A DNA stretch of 64,000 nt from Sinisalibacter lacisalsi. GTDB taxonomy: Bacteria > Pseudomonadota > Alphaproteobacteria > Rhodobacterales > Rhodobacteraceae. Each line of letters starts with the position of its first letter. The first letter of the stretch is position 1. The translations under genes and the position numbers were made by a program. The stretch spans positions 394,501 through 458,500 of the forward strand of contig NZ_BMGI01000001.1 in assembly GCF_014640115.1 (NCBI RefSeq). Reading direction: 5' to 3'. Positions 40,696 through 49,700 of this stretch are shown piece by piece. The notes beneath the pieces were generated by a model. The model searched no databases and was not told where the DNA came from. It worked only from the letters and a program-made list of their open reading frames with translations.

Positions 40696-42156
40696 ATGAC
40701 CATCGCCGGCTCTCTTGCCAACGCGCTGTCGGGGCTCACCGCCTCGTCCCGCGCCGCGGAACTGGTTTCATCCAACGTCGCGAACGCGATGACCGAAGGC
40801 TATGGGCGGCGCGAACTCCAACTGCAGGCCCGAAACATGGGCGACGGCCGGCCTGCGGGGGTGAACGTGACCGGCGTGCGGCGCGAGGTCGATATGGTCA
40901 TCGTGCAGAGCCGGCGCCTCGCGGATGCCTCGGCCAGCCATGGCGCGACGATTGCCGACTTCCGCTCAAGGATGGAGGCCGCACTCGGAACGCCGGATGA
41001 TCCGAACTCGCTCTCCGGGCGGATCGCCGGTTTCGAGGCCAGCCTGATCGAGGCAGCCTCGCGGCCCGACAGTATTGCGCGCCTGGAAACCGCCGTGCGC
41101 GGCGCCCGGTCCATCGCGGAACATCTCGATCATGTCTCCCGCGATGTGCAGGCCGCGCGCATGGACGCCGATGCCGCGATCGACGCGCAGGTGCGCAGCC
41201 TCAACGACGGTCTCACCCAGGTGCAGAACCTCAACTACAAGATCAAGGAAGCGGTCGCCCGGGGCCAGGATCCCTCGGCCCTGATGGACCAGCGGCAGAT
41301 GGCGATTGATACGCTCTCGCCGATCGTGCCGCTGCGCCAGGTCGAGCGGGAGCACGGCATGGTCGCGCTTTTCACCACCGGTGGCGCGATCCTGCTCGAT
41401 GGCCGCGCCGCCGAGTTGAGTTTCGATCCGGTCGGGGTGATCGTGCCCGAGATGACCCTCGGTTCCGGGGCGCTCTCGGGGCTGGAAATCAACGGCCACG
41501 CGGTGCGCACGGATGGCGAACGCAGCCCGATCAAGGGCGGGTCGCTCGCCGCGCTGTTCCAGGTCCGCGATGAATTGGCTCCGCAAGCCCAGGCGCAACT
41601 CGACGCGGTTGCCCGTGACATGGTCGAGCGGTTCCAGGACCCCGGCCTCGACGCGACGCGGGCAGCGGGTGATGCGGGTCTGTTCACCGATGGAGGGCAT
41701 GCGTTCAGCCCGGCGGATGAAACCGGATTGGCATCCCGCATCGCCGTGAACGACGCGGTTCTGGCCGAAAGTGGCGGTGCCGCCTGGCGGATGCGGGACG
41801 GGCTTGGCGCGCCGGCGCCGGGCGAGGTCGGCAATGCGGCACTCTTGCATGACATGAAGGCGGCGCTGGATGCGCCCCGGATCGCGGCCTCCGGCGGCTT
41901 TTCCGGCGTGGCCCGCTCGAGCGCCGGGCTCGCGGCGGATTTCGTCTCGTCCGTGAGTGCCGCACGCACCACCGCCGAGGCGCAACAGAGCCACGCGGTC
42001 GCCCAGCAGGACAGCCTGAGTTTCATGGAGATGCAGGCCGGTGTCGATACCGATCACGAGCTGCAAAAGCTGATGTTGATCGAGCAATCCTACGCCGCCA
42101 ACGCGAAGGTCATCGCCACCGTTGATGCCATGCTCGACGCCTTGATGGAGCTCTGA
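40696..42156 (+). CDS. flgK: Hook-filament junction protein FlgK (HAP1)
   Basis: FlgK joins hook and filament. The 486-aa protein starts with the rod/hook-type N-terminus (MTIAGSLANALSGLTASSRAAE, then VSSNVANAMTEGYGRRE). It ends with the D0 helix (FMEMQAGVDTDHELQKLMLIEQSYAANAKVIATVDAM). The middle contains the family's FlgK-type coiled region (LDHVSRDVQAARMDADAAIDAQV). It sits 25 bases after flgE and two bases before flgL, so it is part of the same unit. Confidence 0.93.
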   Translation: MTIAGSLANALSGLTASSRAAELVSSNVANAMTEGYGRRELQLQARNMGDGRPAGVNVTGVRREVDMVIVQSRRLADASASHGATIADFRSRMEAALGTPDDPNSLSGRIAGFEASLIEAASRPDSIARLETAVRGARSIAEHLDHVSRDVQAARMDADAAIDAQVRSLNDGLTQVQNLNYKIKEAVARGQDPSALMDQRQMAIDTLSPIVPLRQVEREHGMVALFTTGGAILLDGRAAELSFDPVGVIVPEMTLGSGALSGLEINGHAVRTDGERSPIKGGSLAALFQVRDELAPQAQAQLDAVARDMVERFQDPGLDATRAAGDAGLFTDGGHAFSPADETGLASRIAVNDAVLAESGGAAWRMRDGLGAPAPGEVGNAALLHDMKAALDAPRIAASGGFSGVARSSAGLAADFVSSVSAARTTAEAQQSHAVAQQDSLSFMEMQAGVDTDHELQKLMLIEQSYAANAKVIATVDAMLDALMEL

Positions 42157-42158
42157 CA

Positions 42159-43169
42159 ATGCCGGTTCTTTCCGTTGGGGATCAAGCCAACACCTATCGG
42201 TTGAGGCGCCTTTCGGTCGGGTTGAAGACTGACCTGACCCGCTTGGGGCAGGAACTCGCAACCGGCAAGAAATCCGACATCGGGGCCACGGTCTCGGGCG
42301 ATCTGCGCCCGGTTGCGTCGATCGAACGCCGCCTTGCCACCCTGGCCGCCTACAAGACGTCGACTGCCGAGATCGCGCAGTTTCTCGAAGGCTCGCAACT
42401 CGCGCTCGGAAGCATCCAGGATATGGGGCGCAGCCTTTCCCCCGGGTTGTTGACGGCAAGCCAGGCGCTCAATTCCACGATGATCGACGCCGCCGCGGCG
42501 GACGGGCGGCAGAAGTTCGAGGCCGTGGTCGCGCGGTTCAATGCCAGCGCCGCGGGCCGGACGATGTTTGGCGGTGCCGCGACGGATCGGTCCGCGCTCG
42601 CCAGTGGCAAGGATATGCTGGCCGCGCTCAATACCGCGATCGCGGGGTCGACGACGGCGAGCGACGTGGTTGCCGCGGTCGACGCATGGTTCGATAGCAG
42701 CGGTGGCGGTTTCGAGACCGATGGGTATCTCGGGTCGCAAGAAGCCCTTGGCCCGATGATGATTGCCGAGGGCGAAGCCTTGCCATTCGACCTGCGCGCC
42801 GACGATCAGACGGTGCGCGATACGCTCAAGGGCTTCGCGCTCGCCGCGGTGGCGGCCGAGGGCGCCTTGTCGGGCCTGGTCGAGGAGCGGGCGCAATTGC
42901 TCGCGGTCGCGGCGGAGCGCCTGATTCACGCCGATGGGGAGGTTTCGAACTTGCGGGCACGGATCGGTGCGGCCGAAGGTCGGGTGGAAGAGGCGCGGGT
43001 GCAGAACGCTGCCGAAAACGCCGCCAATGAACTGGCCCGCAGCGCGCTCGTCTCGGCCGATCCGTATGAAACCGCCACGGCCCTGCAAGCGGTCCAGGGC
43101 CAAATCGAAATGCTCTACACTGTAACCGCCCGCATCGCGGGCCTGCGCTTCTCGGATTACATGCGATGA
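42159..43169 (+). CDS. flgL: Hook-filament junction protein FlgL-like (HAP3)
   Basis: The 336-aa protein is flagellin-like at both ends, with an N-terminal helix (YRLRRLSVGLKTDLTRLGQELATGKKSDIG) and a C-terminal helix (QNAAENAANELARSALVSADPYETATALQAVQGQIEMLYTV broken into shorter helices). This fits FlgL, the second junction protein, by position after flgK. It has no cysteines. It overlaps flgI by four bases. A diverged flagellin is the main alternative but is less likely in this gene order. Confidence 0.88.
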   Translation: MPVLSVGDQANTYRLRRLSVGLKTDLTRLGQELATGKKSDIGATVSGDLRPVASIERRLATLAAYKTSTAEIAQFLEGSQLALGSIQDMGRSLSPGLLTASQALNSTMIDAAAADGRQKFEAVVARFNASAAGRTMFGGAATDRSALASGKDMLAALNTAIAGSTTASDVVAAVDAWFDSSGGGFETDGYLGSQEALGPMMIAEGEALPFDLRADDQTVRDTLKGFALAAVAAEGALSGLVEERAQLLAVAAERLIHADGEVSNLRARIGAAEGRVEEARVQNAAENAANELARSALVSADPYETATALQAVQGQIEMLYTVTARIAGLRFSDYMR

Positions 43170-44278
43170 CCAGGATCTTCCAATTGCTGCTCTGCCTCGC
43201 GGTTGCGTCGCTTTCCGTCTCCGCGGCGATGGCGAACTCGATCCGCATCAAGGATCTCGTCGAGTTCGACGGTGTGCGCAGCAACGACCTGGTCGGGTAT
43301 GGCCTCGTTGTCGGCCTCAACGGAACCGGCGACGGGATCCGAAACGCCCCCTTCACCGAGGACATCATGTCGAACATCCTCGAGCGGCTCGGGGTGAACA
43401 TCACCGGGGAACAGTTTCGCCCGAAAAACGTTGCCGCCGTGTTCGTGACCGCAACCCTGCCACCGTTTGCCCGCACGGGGTCGACGATCGACATCACCGT
43501 TTCGGCGATCGGTGATGCCAAGAGCCTGCTCGGGGGCACCCTGGTGATGACCCCGCTCAATGCCGCGGATGGAGAAATCTACGCCGTGGCGCAGGGCACG
43601 GTGATCGCGGGGGGGGTTGCGGCGGAGGGCGATGGCGCCCGCGTTGTGCAGGGGGTGCCGACGGCGGGCGTGATCCCGGCTGGCGCCAGGGTGGAACGCG
43701 AGGTGGAATTCGATTTCACCAGGCTCAAGACGATCCGTCTCGCGTTGCGCGAGCCGGATTTCACCACCGCAGAACGGATCGAGGCGGCGATCAACCTCAC
43801 CTTCGGACGAGCTGCGGCGCGGATGCTCGACGCCGGAACCGTTGTTCTCGATGTCGGGGCGACCCGGGCGATCAGCCCGGCCCATGCCTTGGGCGCGGTG
43901 GAAAACATTGCCATCGCGCCGGAACGCAAAGCCCGCGTTGTCGTGGATCAGCGGTCAGGCACGATCGTCATGGGCGAGGACGTGCGGATCAGCCGGGTTG
44001 CGGTCAGCCAGGGCAATCTCACGCTTCGGATCCAGGAGCAGCCGCTTGTTGTGCAGCCAAACCCCTTCGCCGACGGCGAGGCCATCGTGCTGCCCCGCAC
44101 CGAGGCGGAAATCCGCAAGGAGCCCGGAACGGGGCTGGCCGAGGTTCCCGGCGGCACCTCGCTGTCGGAGGTCATCGCCGGGCTCAACGCCTTGGGCGTT
44201 GCGCCGACCGACATGATCGACATCCTGAAAAGCATCAAGGCCGCCGGAGCTTTGCACGCGGAATTCGTGGTGCGTTGA
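43166..44278 (+). CDS. flgI: Flagellar P-ring protein FlgI
   Basis: FlgI forms the periplasmic P-ring around the rod. The 370-aa precursor has a signal peptide (residues 1-22, LLLCLAVASLSVSAAMA) followed by the conserved IRIKDLVEFDGVRSNDLVGYGLVVGLNGTGD start. Later motifs include SAIGDAKSLLGGTLVMTPL and VVVDQRSGTIVMGEDVRIS. It is coupled by ATGA to flgL and ends the plus-strand run at the 309-base gap. FlgA, its chaperone, and FlgH, its L-ring partner, are encoded near 59 kb. Confidence 0.95.
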   Translation: MTRIFQLLLCLAVASLSVSAAMANSIRIKDLVEFDGVRSNDLVGYGLVVGLNGTGDGIRNAPFTEDIMSNILERLGVNITGEQFRPKNVAAVFVTATLPPFARTGSTIDITVSAIGDAKSLLGGTLVMTPLNAADGEIYAVAQGTVIAGGVAAEGDGARVVQGVPTAGVIPAGARVEREVEFDFTRLKTIRLALREPDFTTAERIEAAINLTFGRAAARMLDAGTVVLDVGATRAISPAHALGAVENIAIAPERKARVVVDQRSGTIVMGEDVRISRVAVSQGNLTLRIQEQPLVVQPNPFADGEAIVLPRTEAEIRKEPGTGLAEVPGGTSLSEVIAGLNALGVAPTDMIDILKSIKAAGALHAEFVVR

Positions 44279-44587
44279 GCGTGCACGCCGTTGGCGGCGT
44301 CGCGCGTTTGGCTGGTCGTGGCCTGATGGGCCAAGCGGATTGCGAAGCTGCGGGAAGGTTGAGCCAGGCTCCTTCCCGACCTTGAGCGGATCCGTCCCGG
44401 CAGGCCTCAGCTCAACGACGTTCGGTTCCGATCGAGGCGGCAAGCGTTGAAGAGCGGTTGTCGAAAGGAAGCTCCGGCAACCAGATTTCCCGCGCAGGCC
44501 TCGAATGCAAGCGGTGTGAGCGGCGAAGGTTCTTCGATGGACGAGGAGAAATGTCCGCGCGCCGGAGGCACCACACGCCGGGGCGGT
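44279..44587. other. 309-base gap between converging flgI and fliP, with one hairpin
   Basis: I see no convincing gene here; the open frames lack family sense and ribosome sites. One inverted repeat, CGGGAAGG/CCTTCCCG (44351-44358 and 44371-44378, 12-base loop), could act as a bidirectional terminator or transcript end but has no T tract. No promoter, repeat array or RNA gene is recognised. Confidence 0.5.
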
Positions 44588-45340
44588 TCAGAAGTAGCTT
44601 CGCACAAGCGCGCCGGACACGAGGCTCCAACCGTCGGCGACGACAAAGAACGCGAGCTTGAAGGGCAAAGACACGATCGCGGGCGGAACCATCATCATCC
44701 CCATCGACATCAGAATGGCCGCGACCACGAGGTCGATGATCAGGAACGGCAGGAAGATCAGGAAGCCGATCTGGAAGGCGCGCGAGATCTCGCTGAGGAG
44801 AAAGGACGGCACGAGAAGAGAGAGCGGGGCGTCCGGGCCGGGCTGGGCCCCGATCCCCGGGTCGCGCAGCTCGGCGAGAGAATCGTAGGTCGCCCCGTCG
44901 ACCCGACCGGCCATGAAAACGCGAAATGGATCGAGCGCGGCCTTGAACGCCTCCTCGAGGCCCATCGTGCCGGCAGCGAAGGGCTCCGCCCCGCGCAACC
45001 AGGCCTCGGAGAAAACCGGCTCCATCACGAAATAGGTCAGGAACAGCGCCAGCGAGATGATCAGCATGTTCGGCGGTGACTGCTGGAGACCGATCGCCTG
45101 CCTCAGGATCGACAAGACGGTGACGATGAAGGGAAAGGCGGTGATCATGACCGCCAGCCCCGGGACAAGGCTGAGCAGCGTGATCAGAACGATCAACTGG
45201 ATCGACCGGGTGGCTAGGGTTTCGTTGCCTTCACCGAGGGAGATCGAGATATCCTGCGCAAGGACCGGCGATGGCGTGCTGAGCGCAATCATGGTTAATG
45301 CAAGAAGCAGCCCGATGGTGAGAGGTGCAGAACCGGGCAT
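44588..45340 (-). CDS. fliP: Flagellar export protein FliP
   Basis: FliP is a core channel subunit of the flagellar type III export gate. The 250-aa protein has an N-terminal signal peptide (cleavage near residue 28 after SPVLAQ), four membrane helices and the family signature RQAIGLQQSPPNMLIISLALFLTYFVM (in shorter parts) plus FQIGFLIFLPFLIIDLVVA and LPFKLAFFVVADGW. It is the last gene of the fliF-fliH-fliN-fliP minus-strand unit, three bases after fliN. FliQ and FliR, its partners, are encoded at 61.6 kb and 56.0 kb. Confidence 0.95.
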   Translation of the reverse strand: MPGSAPLTIGLLLALTMIALSTPSPVLAQDISISLGEGNETLATRSIQLIVLITLLSLVPGLAVMITAFPFIVTVLSILRQAIGLQQSPPNMLIISLALFLTYFVMEPVFSEAWLRGAEPFAAGTMGLEEAFKAALDPFRVFMAGRVDGATYDSLAELRDPGIGAQPGPDAPLSLLVPSFLLSEISRAFQIGFLIFLPFLIIDLVVAAILMSMGMMMVPPAIVSLPFKLAFFVVADGWSLVSGALVRSYF

Positions 45341-45343
45341 CGC

Positions 45344-45637
45344 TCAGATCCCGTGCTTGAGTTCGGCGACTTCCGTAAGGCGCACGACGAGCCCGCCTTC
45401 CGGATCGCCTTCGCGTTCCTCGAGTTCCCCGCGCGCGATCAGCTTGTCGCCGATGAAAAGCTCGACCGGATCATTCACGTTGCGATCGAGGGGCAGGATG
45501 GCATCGGGTTTCAGGCCAAGCAGATCGCGGATAACCGGGCGCGCGGTTCCGACTGACACGACAATCTCGATCGGAACCTGTGTGAAGGGGTTCTCGAGCC
45601 CCGGGTTTTTTTCGGGCACGGGAGGAAGCTCAGCCAT
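45344..45637 (-). CDS. fliN: Flagellar motor switch protein FliN
   Basis: FliN belongs to the C-ring that sets rotation direction. The ATG at 45637 follows GGGAGGAAGC and gives 97 aa; the longer open frame is fliH overlap. Almost the whole protein is the SpoA/FliN domain (IEIVVSVGTARPVIRDLLGLKPDAILPLDR, written here in parts: VPIEIVVSVG, RDLLGLKPD, LPLDRNVNDPVELFIGDKLIARGEL). It overlaps the end of fliH by 8 bases and precedes fliP by three. Confidence 0.92.
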   Translation of the reverse strand: MAELPPVPEKNPGLENPFTQVPIEIVVSVGTARPVIRDLLGLKPDAILPLDRNVNDPVELFIGDKLIARGELEEREGDPEGGLVVRLTEVAELKHGI

Positions 45638-46262
45638 TCTGGAACGCCTTTTCGTTGAGTTCATACAATCCGCTGATCGCCGCTCCGATCCGGTCCACCG
45701 CCGTCGAAAAGTCGATTTGGCGCTCAAGCTTGCCCGACCGCAGGAAGACCTGGCCTTCTGCGAGCGTGGCTTCCTCGATCAATGCAAAAGGCACCGAGGC
45801 GGCCTGGGTGAGGAAGGTCTCGATCACCGGACGGCTTGCCGGGCTCACCACGACCTCGATCGGCGTATCGACCGCCGCCGAGGCCAGGTGCAGCAGTTCT
45901 TCGACGATGGTTTGCCCGATCGTGTCGGAGACCAGACGCGGCAAGACCCGGTCCACCATGCCGGCAAGCAGCGGTTCCAGCGCGTGCATCACATGGGTGC
46001 GCGCCTCCTGAAAGGTGAAGCCCAGGTCTTGCAGGTTGCGGGCGAACTCCGCGCCAATCCGGCTTTGATCGTCGGCCTGGGCACGGGTGGCATCATCCCA
46101 TCCGGCCTGGTACCCCGCCTCGTATCCTTCGAGCCGCCATTTTTCCATGCTCTCGGCTGACGGGTCGATGGTGGCGGGCGTTGCCTCCCCGGACGGCGAA
46201 TAGGGATCCTGTCGCGCGTCGGGGCCGGCGTCGAAGTCTTCGAGAAGGGGACGAGGCATCAC
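45630..46262 (-). CDS. fliH: FliH-like flagellar export protein
   Basis: FliH binds and regulates the export ATPase FliI. The 210-aa protein has an N-terminal disordered stretch, a Gly/Ala-spaced helix typical of FliH (EKWRLEGYEAGYQAGWDDA), a coiled middle, and a C-terminal domain similar to V-ATPase subunit E (about 110-200, HVMHALEPLLAGMVDRVLP). The assignment rests on this layout and on the position between fliF and fliN. It overlaps fliF by four bases and fliN by eight. FliI is encoded 17 kb away at 63023. Confidence 0.82.
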   Translation of the reverse strand: MMPRPLLEDFDAGPDARQDPYSPSGEATPATIDPSAESMEKWRLEGYEAGYQAGWDDATRAQADDQSRIGAEFARNLQDLGFTFQEARTHVMHALEPLLAGMVDRVLPRLVSDTIGQTIVEELLHLASAAVDTPIEVVVSPASRPVIETFLTQAASVPFALIEEATLAEGQVFLRSGKLERQIDFSTAVDRIGAAISGLYELNEKAFQNG

Positions 46263-47896
46263 GCGGTTTCCTCATCTTCCATCCATCCCCGCAGGATTTC
46301 GACCGTCTCGGCCTGGCGCTCCTCGATCAGTGCCCGCAGTCGCTCAACCGGGTCGGTCGCCCCCGACAGTGCCGGAAGGCCATCGTCAAGGTCCGAACCG
46401 AAATCGAAATCCGAGACCACGGCCATCTCGGGGCCCGAGGGCAGGGTGCCATCGTCGATTTCCCCGGTGAGGGCGGGGAGGGAAGCGGCGGTCTCGTCGG
46501 CCGCCTTGCCGACCCCGGCCGGGGCCGCGAGCGCTGCGGGGCCTGGGGTCGCGCGTGAGGCGGTGAGGATCGGCCGAAGCACGAACATCCCGAGAATCAC
46601 TGCGACGGCCGACAGCATGCCGATGCGAAGGAGGGCCATCGCATCAATATTGAGGCTGCTCATGAAACCCGCCGGCGCTTCCGACCCGACCGGGATGATC
46701 GGTTCGAACGCCATCGATTTGATCGTGATCGAATCGCCGCGCGCCTCGTCGAAACCGACAGCGGAGGCGACAAGCTCGCGCAGCGCGTCGAGTTCTTCGT
46801 CGCTGCGCGCGGTCCAGACCTCTTCCCCGGCGTCATTGCGCGAACGAATGCCGTCAACCAGCACGGCGACCGAAATGCGCCGAACCGCACCTGGCCCCCT
46901 GTTGATTTCACGCGTTGTTTCAGAGACCTCGTAGTTCACCCGCTCGCGGGTTTCGGTGTTGTTCGAGCTGCTTTCGCCGCCGCCCGCGCCATCGCCGTCG
47001 GGCAGGTTCGAAGCAACCGTCACGCCACCTTGCCCGGTGCCGGTTTCCGCCGCGGAGCTTTCTTCCGTTTCCGTCGCGATGACAACCCGGCTTTCGGGAT
47101 CAAGCACGCGTTCGAGGATGGTTTCGCTCTCCGTGGCCGTATCGACGGAAACCTCCACCACCGCGTTGCCGTAGCCCACGCGCGCTTCGAGCAGCCTTTC
47201 GACGTTCCCTTTCAGGGTTTCGGCCCGGTCGGCACCGCCGCCGTCCAGCAGGTTGCCCTCATCGCGGGTCATCACCAGACCGCCACGCGCGTCGATGACC
47301 GAGATGTCTTCGGGCGCGAGCCCGGGAACCGCCGATGCCACGAGGTATTTGAGTGCCTTGGCATGGGTGCCCGAGAGCGCATCGGTCGTGGTGGTGACGG
47401 CCACCGATCCGGATGGATTGCCGCGGTTGCGAAATCCCTGCTGGTTCGGGATCGCGATGTGCACCCGGGCAGACTTGATCAGGGGCGAGGAGACGATGGT
47501 GCGGGCAAGCTCGCCTTCCTTCGCGCGCCAATAGGCGGCGTCGAACATCTGCGAGGTGGTGCCGAAACCTGACAGACCGTCGAGCAATTCGTAGCCCTTT
47601 GCCGAATCGCTCGGCAGCCCTTCCGACGCGAGCGTCATGCGCAGTTCGTCACGCCGGGCGGCATCGACGTAGATCGCGCCGCCGCGCACCTCCGTGGCCA
47701 CGCCGCGCGTTTCGAGGGCCTCGATCACCTCGCCCGCGGGTCCTGACTCGAGCCCGGCGTAGAGAAGCGCCATGGAGGGCTGCGCCGCGATGCGCGCAAC
47801 GGCCAGGATGGCAGCAAACATCGCCAGCGTCGCCACCGCGACGATGATCTGCTTGCGCGTATCAAGTGCGTTCCATACAGCCAGAACCTGCGCCAA
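46259..47896 (-). CDS. fliF: Flagellar MS-ring protein FliF
   Basis: FliF forms the membrane MS-ring on which the rotor and export gate are built. The 545-aa protein has an N-terminal membrane helix (QIIVAVATLAMFAAILAVARIA, residues 14-35), ring-building motifs, a second membrane helix near 430, and an acidic C-terminal tail that binds FliG (ERLRALIEERQAETVEIL). The start is TTG at 47896, 8 bases after AAAAGGAG; codons upstream are arginine-rich and unlike FliF. It heads a minus-strand unit, with a CtrA-like site at 47959-47973. Confidence 0.93.
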   Translation of the reverse strand: MAQVLAVWNALDTRKQIIVAVATLAMFAAILAVARIAAQPSMALLYAGLESGPAGEVIEALETRGVATEVRGGAIYVDAARRDELRMTLASEGLPSDSAKGYELLDGLSGFGTTSQMFDAAYWRAKEGELARTIVSSPLIKSARVHIAIPNQQGFRNRGNPSGSVAVTTTTDALSGTHAKALKYLVASAVPGLAPEDISVIDARGGLVMTRDEGNLLDGGGADRAETLKGNVERLLEARVGYGNAVVEVSVDTATESETILERVLDPESRVVIATETEESSAAETGTGQGGVTVASNLPDGDGAGGGESSSNNTETRERVNYEVSETTREINRGPGAVRRISVAVLVDGIRSRNDAGEEVWTARSDEELDALRELVASAVGFDEARGDSITIKSMAFEPIIPVGSEAPAGFMSSLNIDAMALLRIGMLSAVAVILGMFVLRPILTASRATPGPAALAAPAGVGKAADETAASLPALTGEIDDGTLPSGPEMAVVSDFDFGSDLDDGLPALSGATDPVERLRALIEERQAETVEILRGWMEDEETA

Positions 47897-47958
47897 GACG
47901 TGACTCCTTTTGCGAGCGGGCTTCTGCCCCCGTCGCGAGTCACCTTCGCCGATCCCCC

Positions 47959-47973
47959 TTAACAATCGGTTAG
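47959..47973. promoter_or_regulatory. CtrA-like site between divergent fliF and fliL
   Basis: TTAA-CAATCGG-TTAG, one mismatch from TTAA-N7-TTAA, lies 63 bases before the fliF start and 46 before fliL. One site could serve both divergent flagellar units. Confidence 0.45.
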
Positions 47974-48018
47974 CCCCTGACGGCGTATAAGCGATTCGTC
48001 GCAGCAGACGGATGCAAG

Positions 48019-48525
48019 ATGGCAGAGATCGACGCAGCAACTGGGGCCCCGGAGCAGGAAGCGCCGAAAAAGCGCTCGATCCGTGGCCTCGTCATTGGGC
48101 TTGCCATGGCCCTGGCGCTCGGCGGCGGGGGCTTTTTCGCGGTGTATTCGGGGCTGGTCTTTGCGCCGGGCGAAACGGGCGAGGAAAAGAGCGCCGCGGT
48201 GAAACTTGAGCCGGCGGCGCTGCCCCCGGTCGCTTTCGTGCCGCTGGAACCATTGGTGATTTCGCTTGGTCGGAATGCGGGGAACAAGCATCTGCGTTTC
48301 CGTGCGGAACTCGAGGTGTTCCCGGGCACGGAGGCAGACGTTGGCGCCCTGGCGCCGCGCGTGATGGATGTTCTCAATTCCTACTTGAGAGCCGTCGAAC
48401 TGCGCGATCTCGAGGATCCCGCGGCGCTGATCGACCTGCGCGCGCAGATGCTCAGGCGGGTCCAGCTTGTCGCGGGTGAGGGCCGGGTCAAAGACCTGTT
48501 GATCATGGAATTCGTCTTGAACTGA
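48019..48525 (+). CDS. fliL: Flagellar basal body-associated protein FliL
   Basis: FliL is a single-pass membrane protein near the stator. The 168-aa protein has a cytoplasmic N-terminus, one helix (GLVIGLAMALALGGGGFFAVYSG, residues 23-45), and the periplasmic FliL domain (about 65-168) with FVPLEPLVISLG, RFRAELEV and a C-terminal KDLLIMEFVLN. It diverges from fliF and starts a unit with a DUF6468-like gene, motE-like and motA. A second FliL-like protein is encoded at 58350-58853. Confidence 0.92.
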   Translation: MAEIDAATGAPEQEAPKKRSIRGLVIGLAMALALGGGGFFAVYSGLVFAPGETGEEKSAAVKLEPAALPPVAFVPLEPLVISLGRNAGNKHLRFRAELEVFPGTEADVGALAPRVMDVLNSYLRAVELRDLEDPAALIDLRAQMLRRVQLVAGEGRVKDLLIMEFVLN

Positions 48526-48545
48526 CGGGCAAACGGAGGGCCAGA

Positions 48546-49007
48546 ATGGACCAGATCATTCAGATCGCAGCGGATGTGCTGCTCGGGGCCGGGGCGCTCG
48601 GAGCCGCGGTTTATTGCTATGTGCTCGCCCGCCGCCTCAAACGGTTCAACAATCTCGAGAACGGCGTGGGCGGCGCGGTGGCGGTCCTGTCCGCCCAGGT
48701 CGATGACATGACGAAGACATTGGACCAGGCCCGAAAAGCCGCCGCGCATTCATCGCAGACCCTGACGGCGTTGACCGAACGGGCGGAATTGTCGGCGCGC
48801 AAGCTCGAACTCATGATGGCCTCGCTGCACGACCTGCCCGACGAAAAGGTGACCGCGCCTCGTGAGGTGCGGGCCGGGGATGACGAGGCCGGACAGGACG
48901 AGGCGTGGGAGAAAGCGGCGCGGTCGATGCCTGGCGATGTGCCGCGCGAGGATGCCGCGCCGTTGTTCGCGACGAGACGATCCGCCGGTGCGGGAGGCAA
49001 GGCATGA
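48546..49007 (+). CDS. Flagellar-cluster membrane/coiled-coil protein (DUF6468-like)
   Basis: The 153-aa protein has one N-terminal membrane helix (ADVLLGAGALGAAVYCYVLARRL, residues 9-31), then a coiled-coil region (about 35-100, VAVLSAQVDDMTKTLDQARKAA), and a disordered C-terminus. Proteins of this layout, in the DUF6468 group as I recall it, sit beside fliL and motE in alphaproteobacterial flagellar clusters; the exact function is not known. It lies 20 bases after fliL and overlaps the next gene by ATGA. Confidence 0.78.
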   Translation: MDQIIQIAADVLLGAGALGAAVYCYVLARRLKRFNNLENGVGGAVAVLSAQVDDMTKTLDQARKAAAHSSQTLTALTERAELSARKLELMMASLHDLPDEKVTAPREVRAGDDEAGQDEAWEKAARSMPGDVPREDAAPLFATRRSAGAGGKA

Positions 49008-49627
49008 AGCCGGGCCGGCAGGGTGATGGCACCGAGCACGCCGGCGAGCCGAAACGCCGCCGCAGGTCGGCGCGGGGCGTATTGTGGTTGATCACGGCGG
49101 CATTCGCGCTGTCTGGGCTGCTGCGGCTCGGAAGCGGGACGAGCGAGGCAATCGCCGCAGGCGTCGCGAGCGGGTTTGACGCGGCGATGTCCACGGAAGC
49201 CACAGATTGTGCGCAACCGGCCGATATCGCCGAGGTTCTGGAAGCGCTTGAGGCCCGCGAAGCCCGCGTGGCCGTCCGCGAAGCGGCAGTGGCCGACCGG
49301 ATGCAGGCGCTCGAACTGGCCGAGGTTCAGGTCAGGGAGAACCTCGCCGCGCTGGAGGCCGCCGAGGCTTCCCTGGAAGCAACGATTTCCGCCGCCTCCA
49401 CCGCCGCCGAAGGTGATCTCGCGCGGCTTACAAGTGTTTACGAGAACATGAAACCCAAGGAAGCTTCCCCGCTTTTCGCGGCGATGGATCCGCAATTCGC
49501 CGCCGGTTTCCTCGCCCGTATGCGCCCCGACACCGCAGCGGCGATCCTCGCCGGTCTCGATCCGGCGACCGCCTATTCGATCAGCGTGATCCTCGCCGGG
49601 CGGAACGCGGATGTTCCGACGAAATAG
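49004..49627 (+). CDS. MotE-like flagellar chaperone (MgtE-N type domain)
   Basis: The ATG at 49004 overlaps the previous stop as ATGA and gives 207 aa. A basic N-terminus and one membrane helix (GVLWLITAAFALSGLLRLG) lead to a periplasmic coiled coil (EVLEALEAREARVAVREAAV...) and a C-terminal MgtE-N-like domain (MKPKEASPLFAAMDPQFAAGFLARM, then AAAILAGLDP). This matches MotE, described as a periplasmic chaperone for motility proteins in rhizobia. It precedes motA by 73 bases. The assignment is by layout and position. Confidence 0.78.
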   Translation: MKPGRQGDGTEHAGEPKRRRRSARGVLWLITAAFALSGLLRLGSGTSEAIAAGVASGFDAAMSTEATDCAQPADIAEVLEALEAREARVAVREAAVADRMQALELAEVQVRENLAALEAAEASLEATISAASTAAEGDLARLTSVYENMKPKEASPLFAAMDPQFAAGFLARMRPDTAAAILAGLDPATAYSISVILAGRNADVPTK

Positions 49628-49700
49628 GCGATGCCTGCAGACGGTTTCTTAACCGGACTCACCGAAACTGATCTCAGTCAGGCCTACGAGGAGCGACAGG

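Noticed and set aside
42159-43169. Calling the flgL gene a flagellin
   Set aside because: Its ends are flagellin-like, but its place directly after flgK and its length fit the second junction protein better.
44407-44646. 79-codon minus-strand open frame between flgI and fliP
   Set aside because: No ribosome site, composition like shadow frames, and it overlaps the real fliP end.
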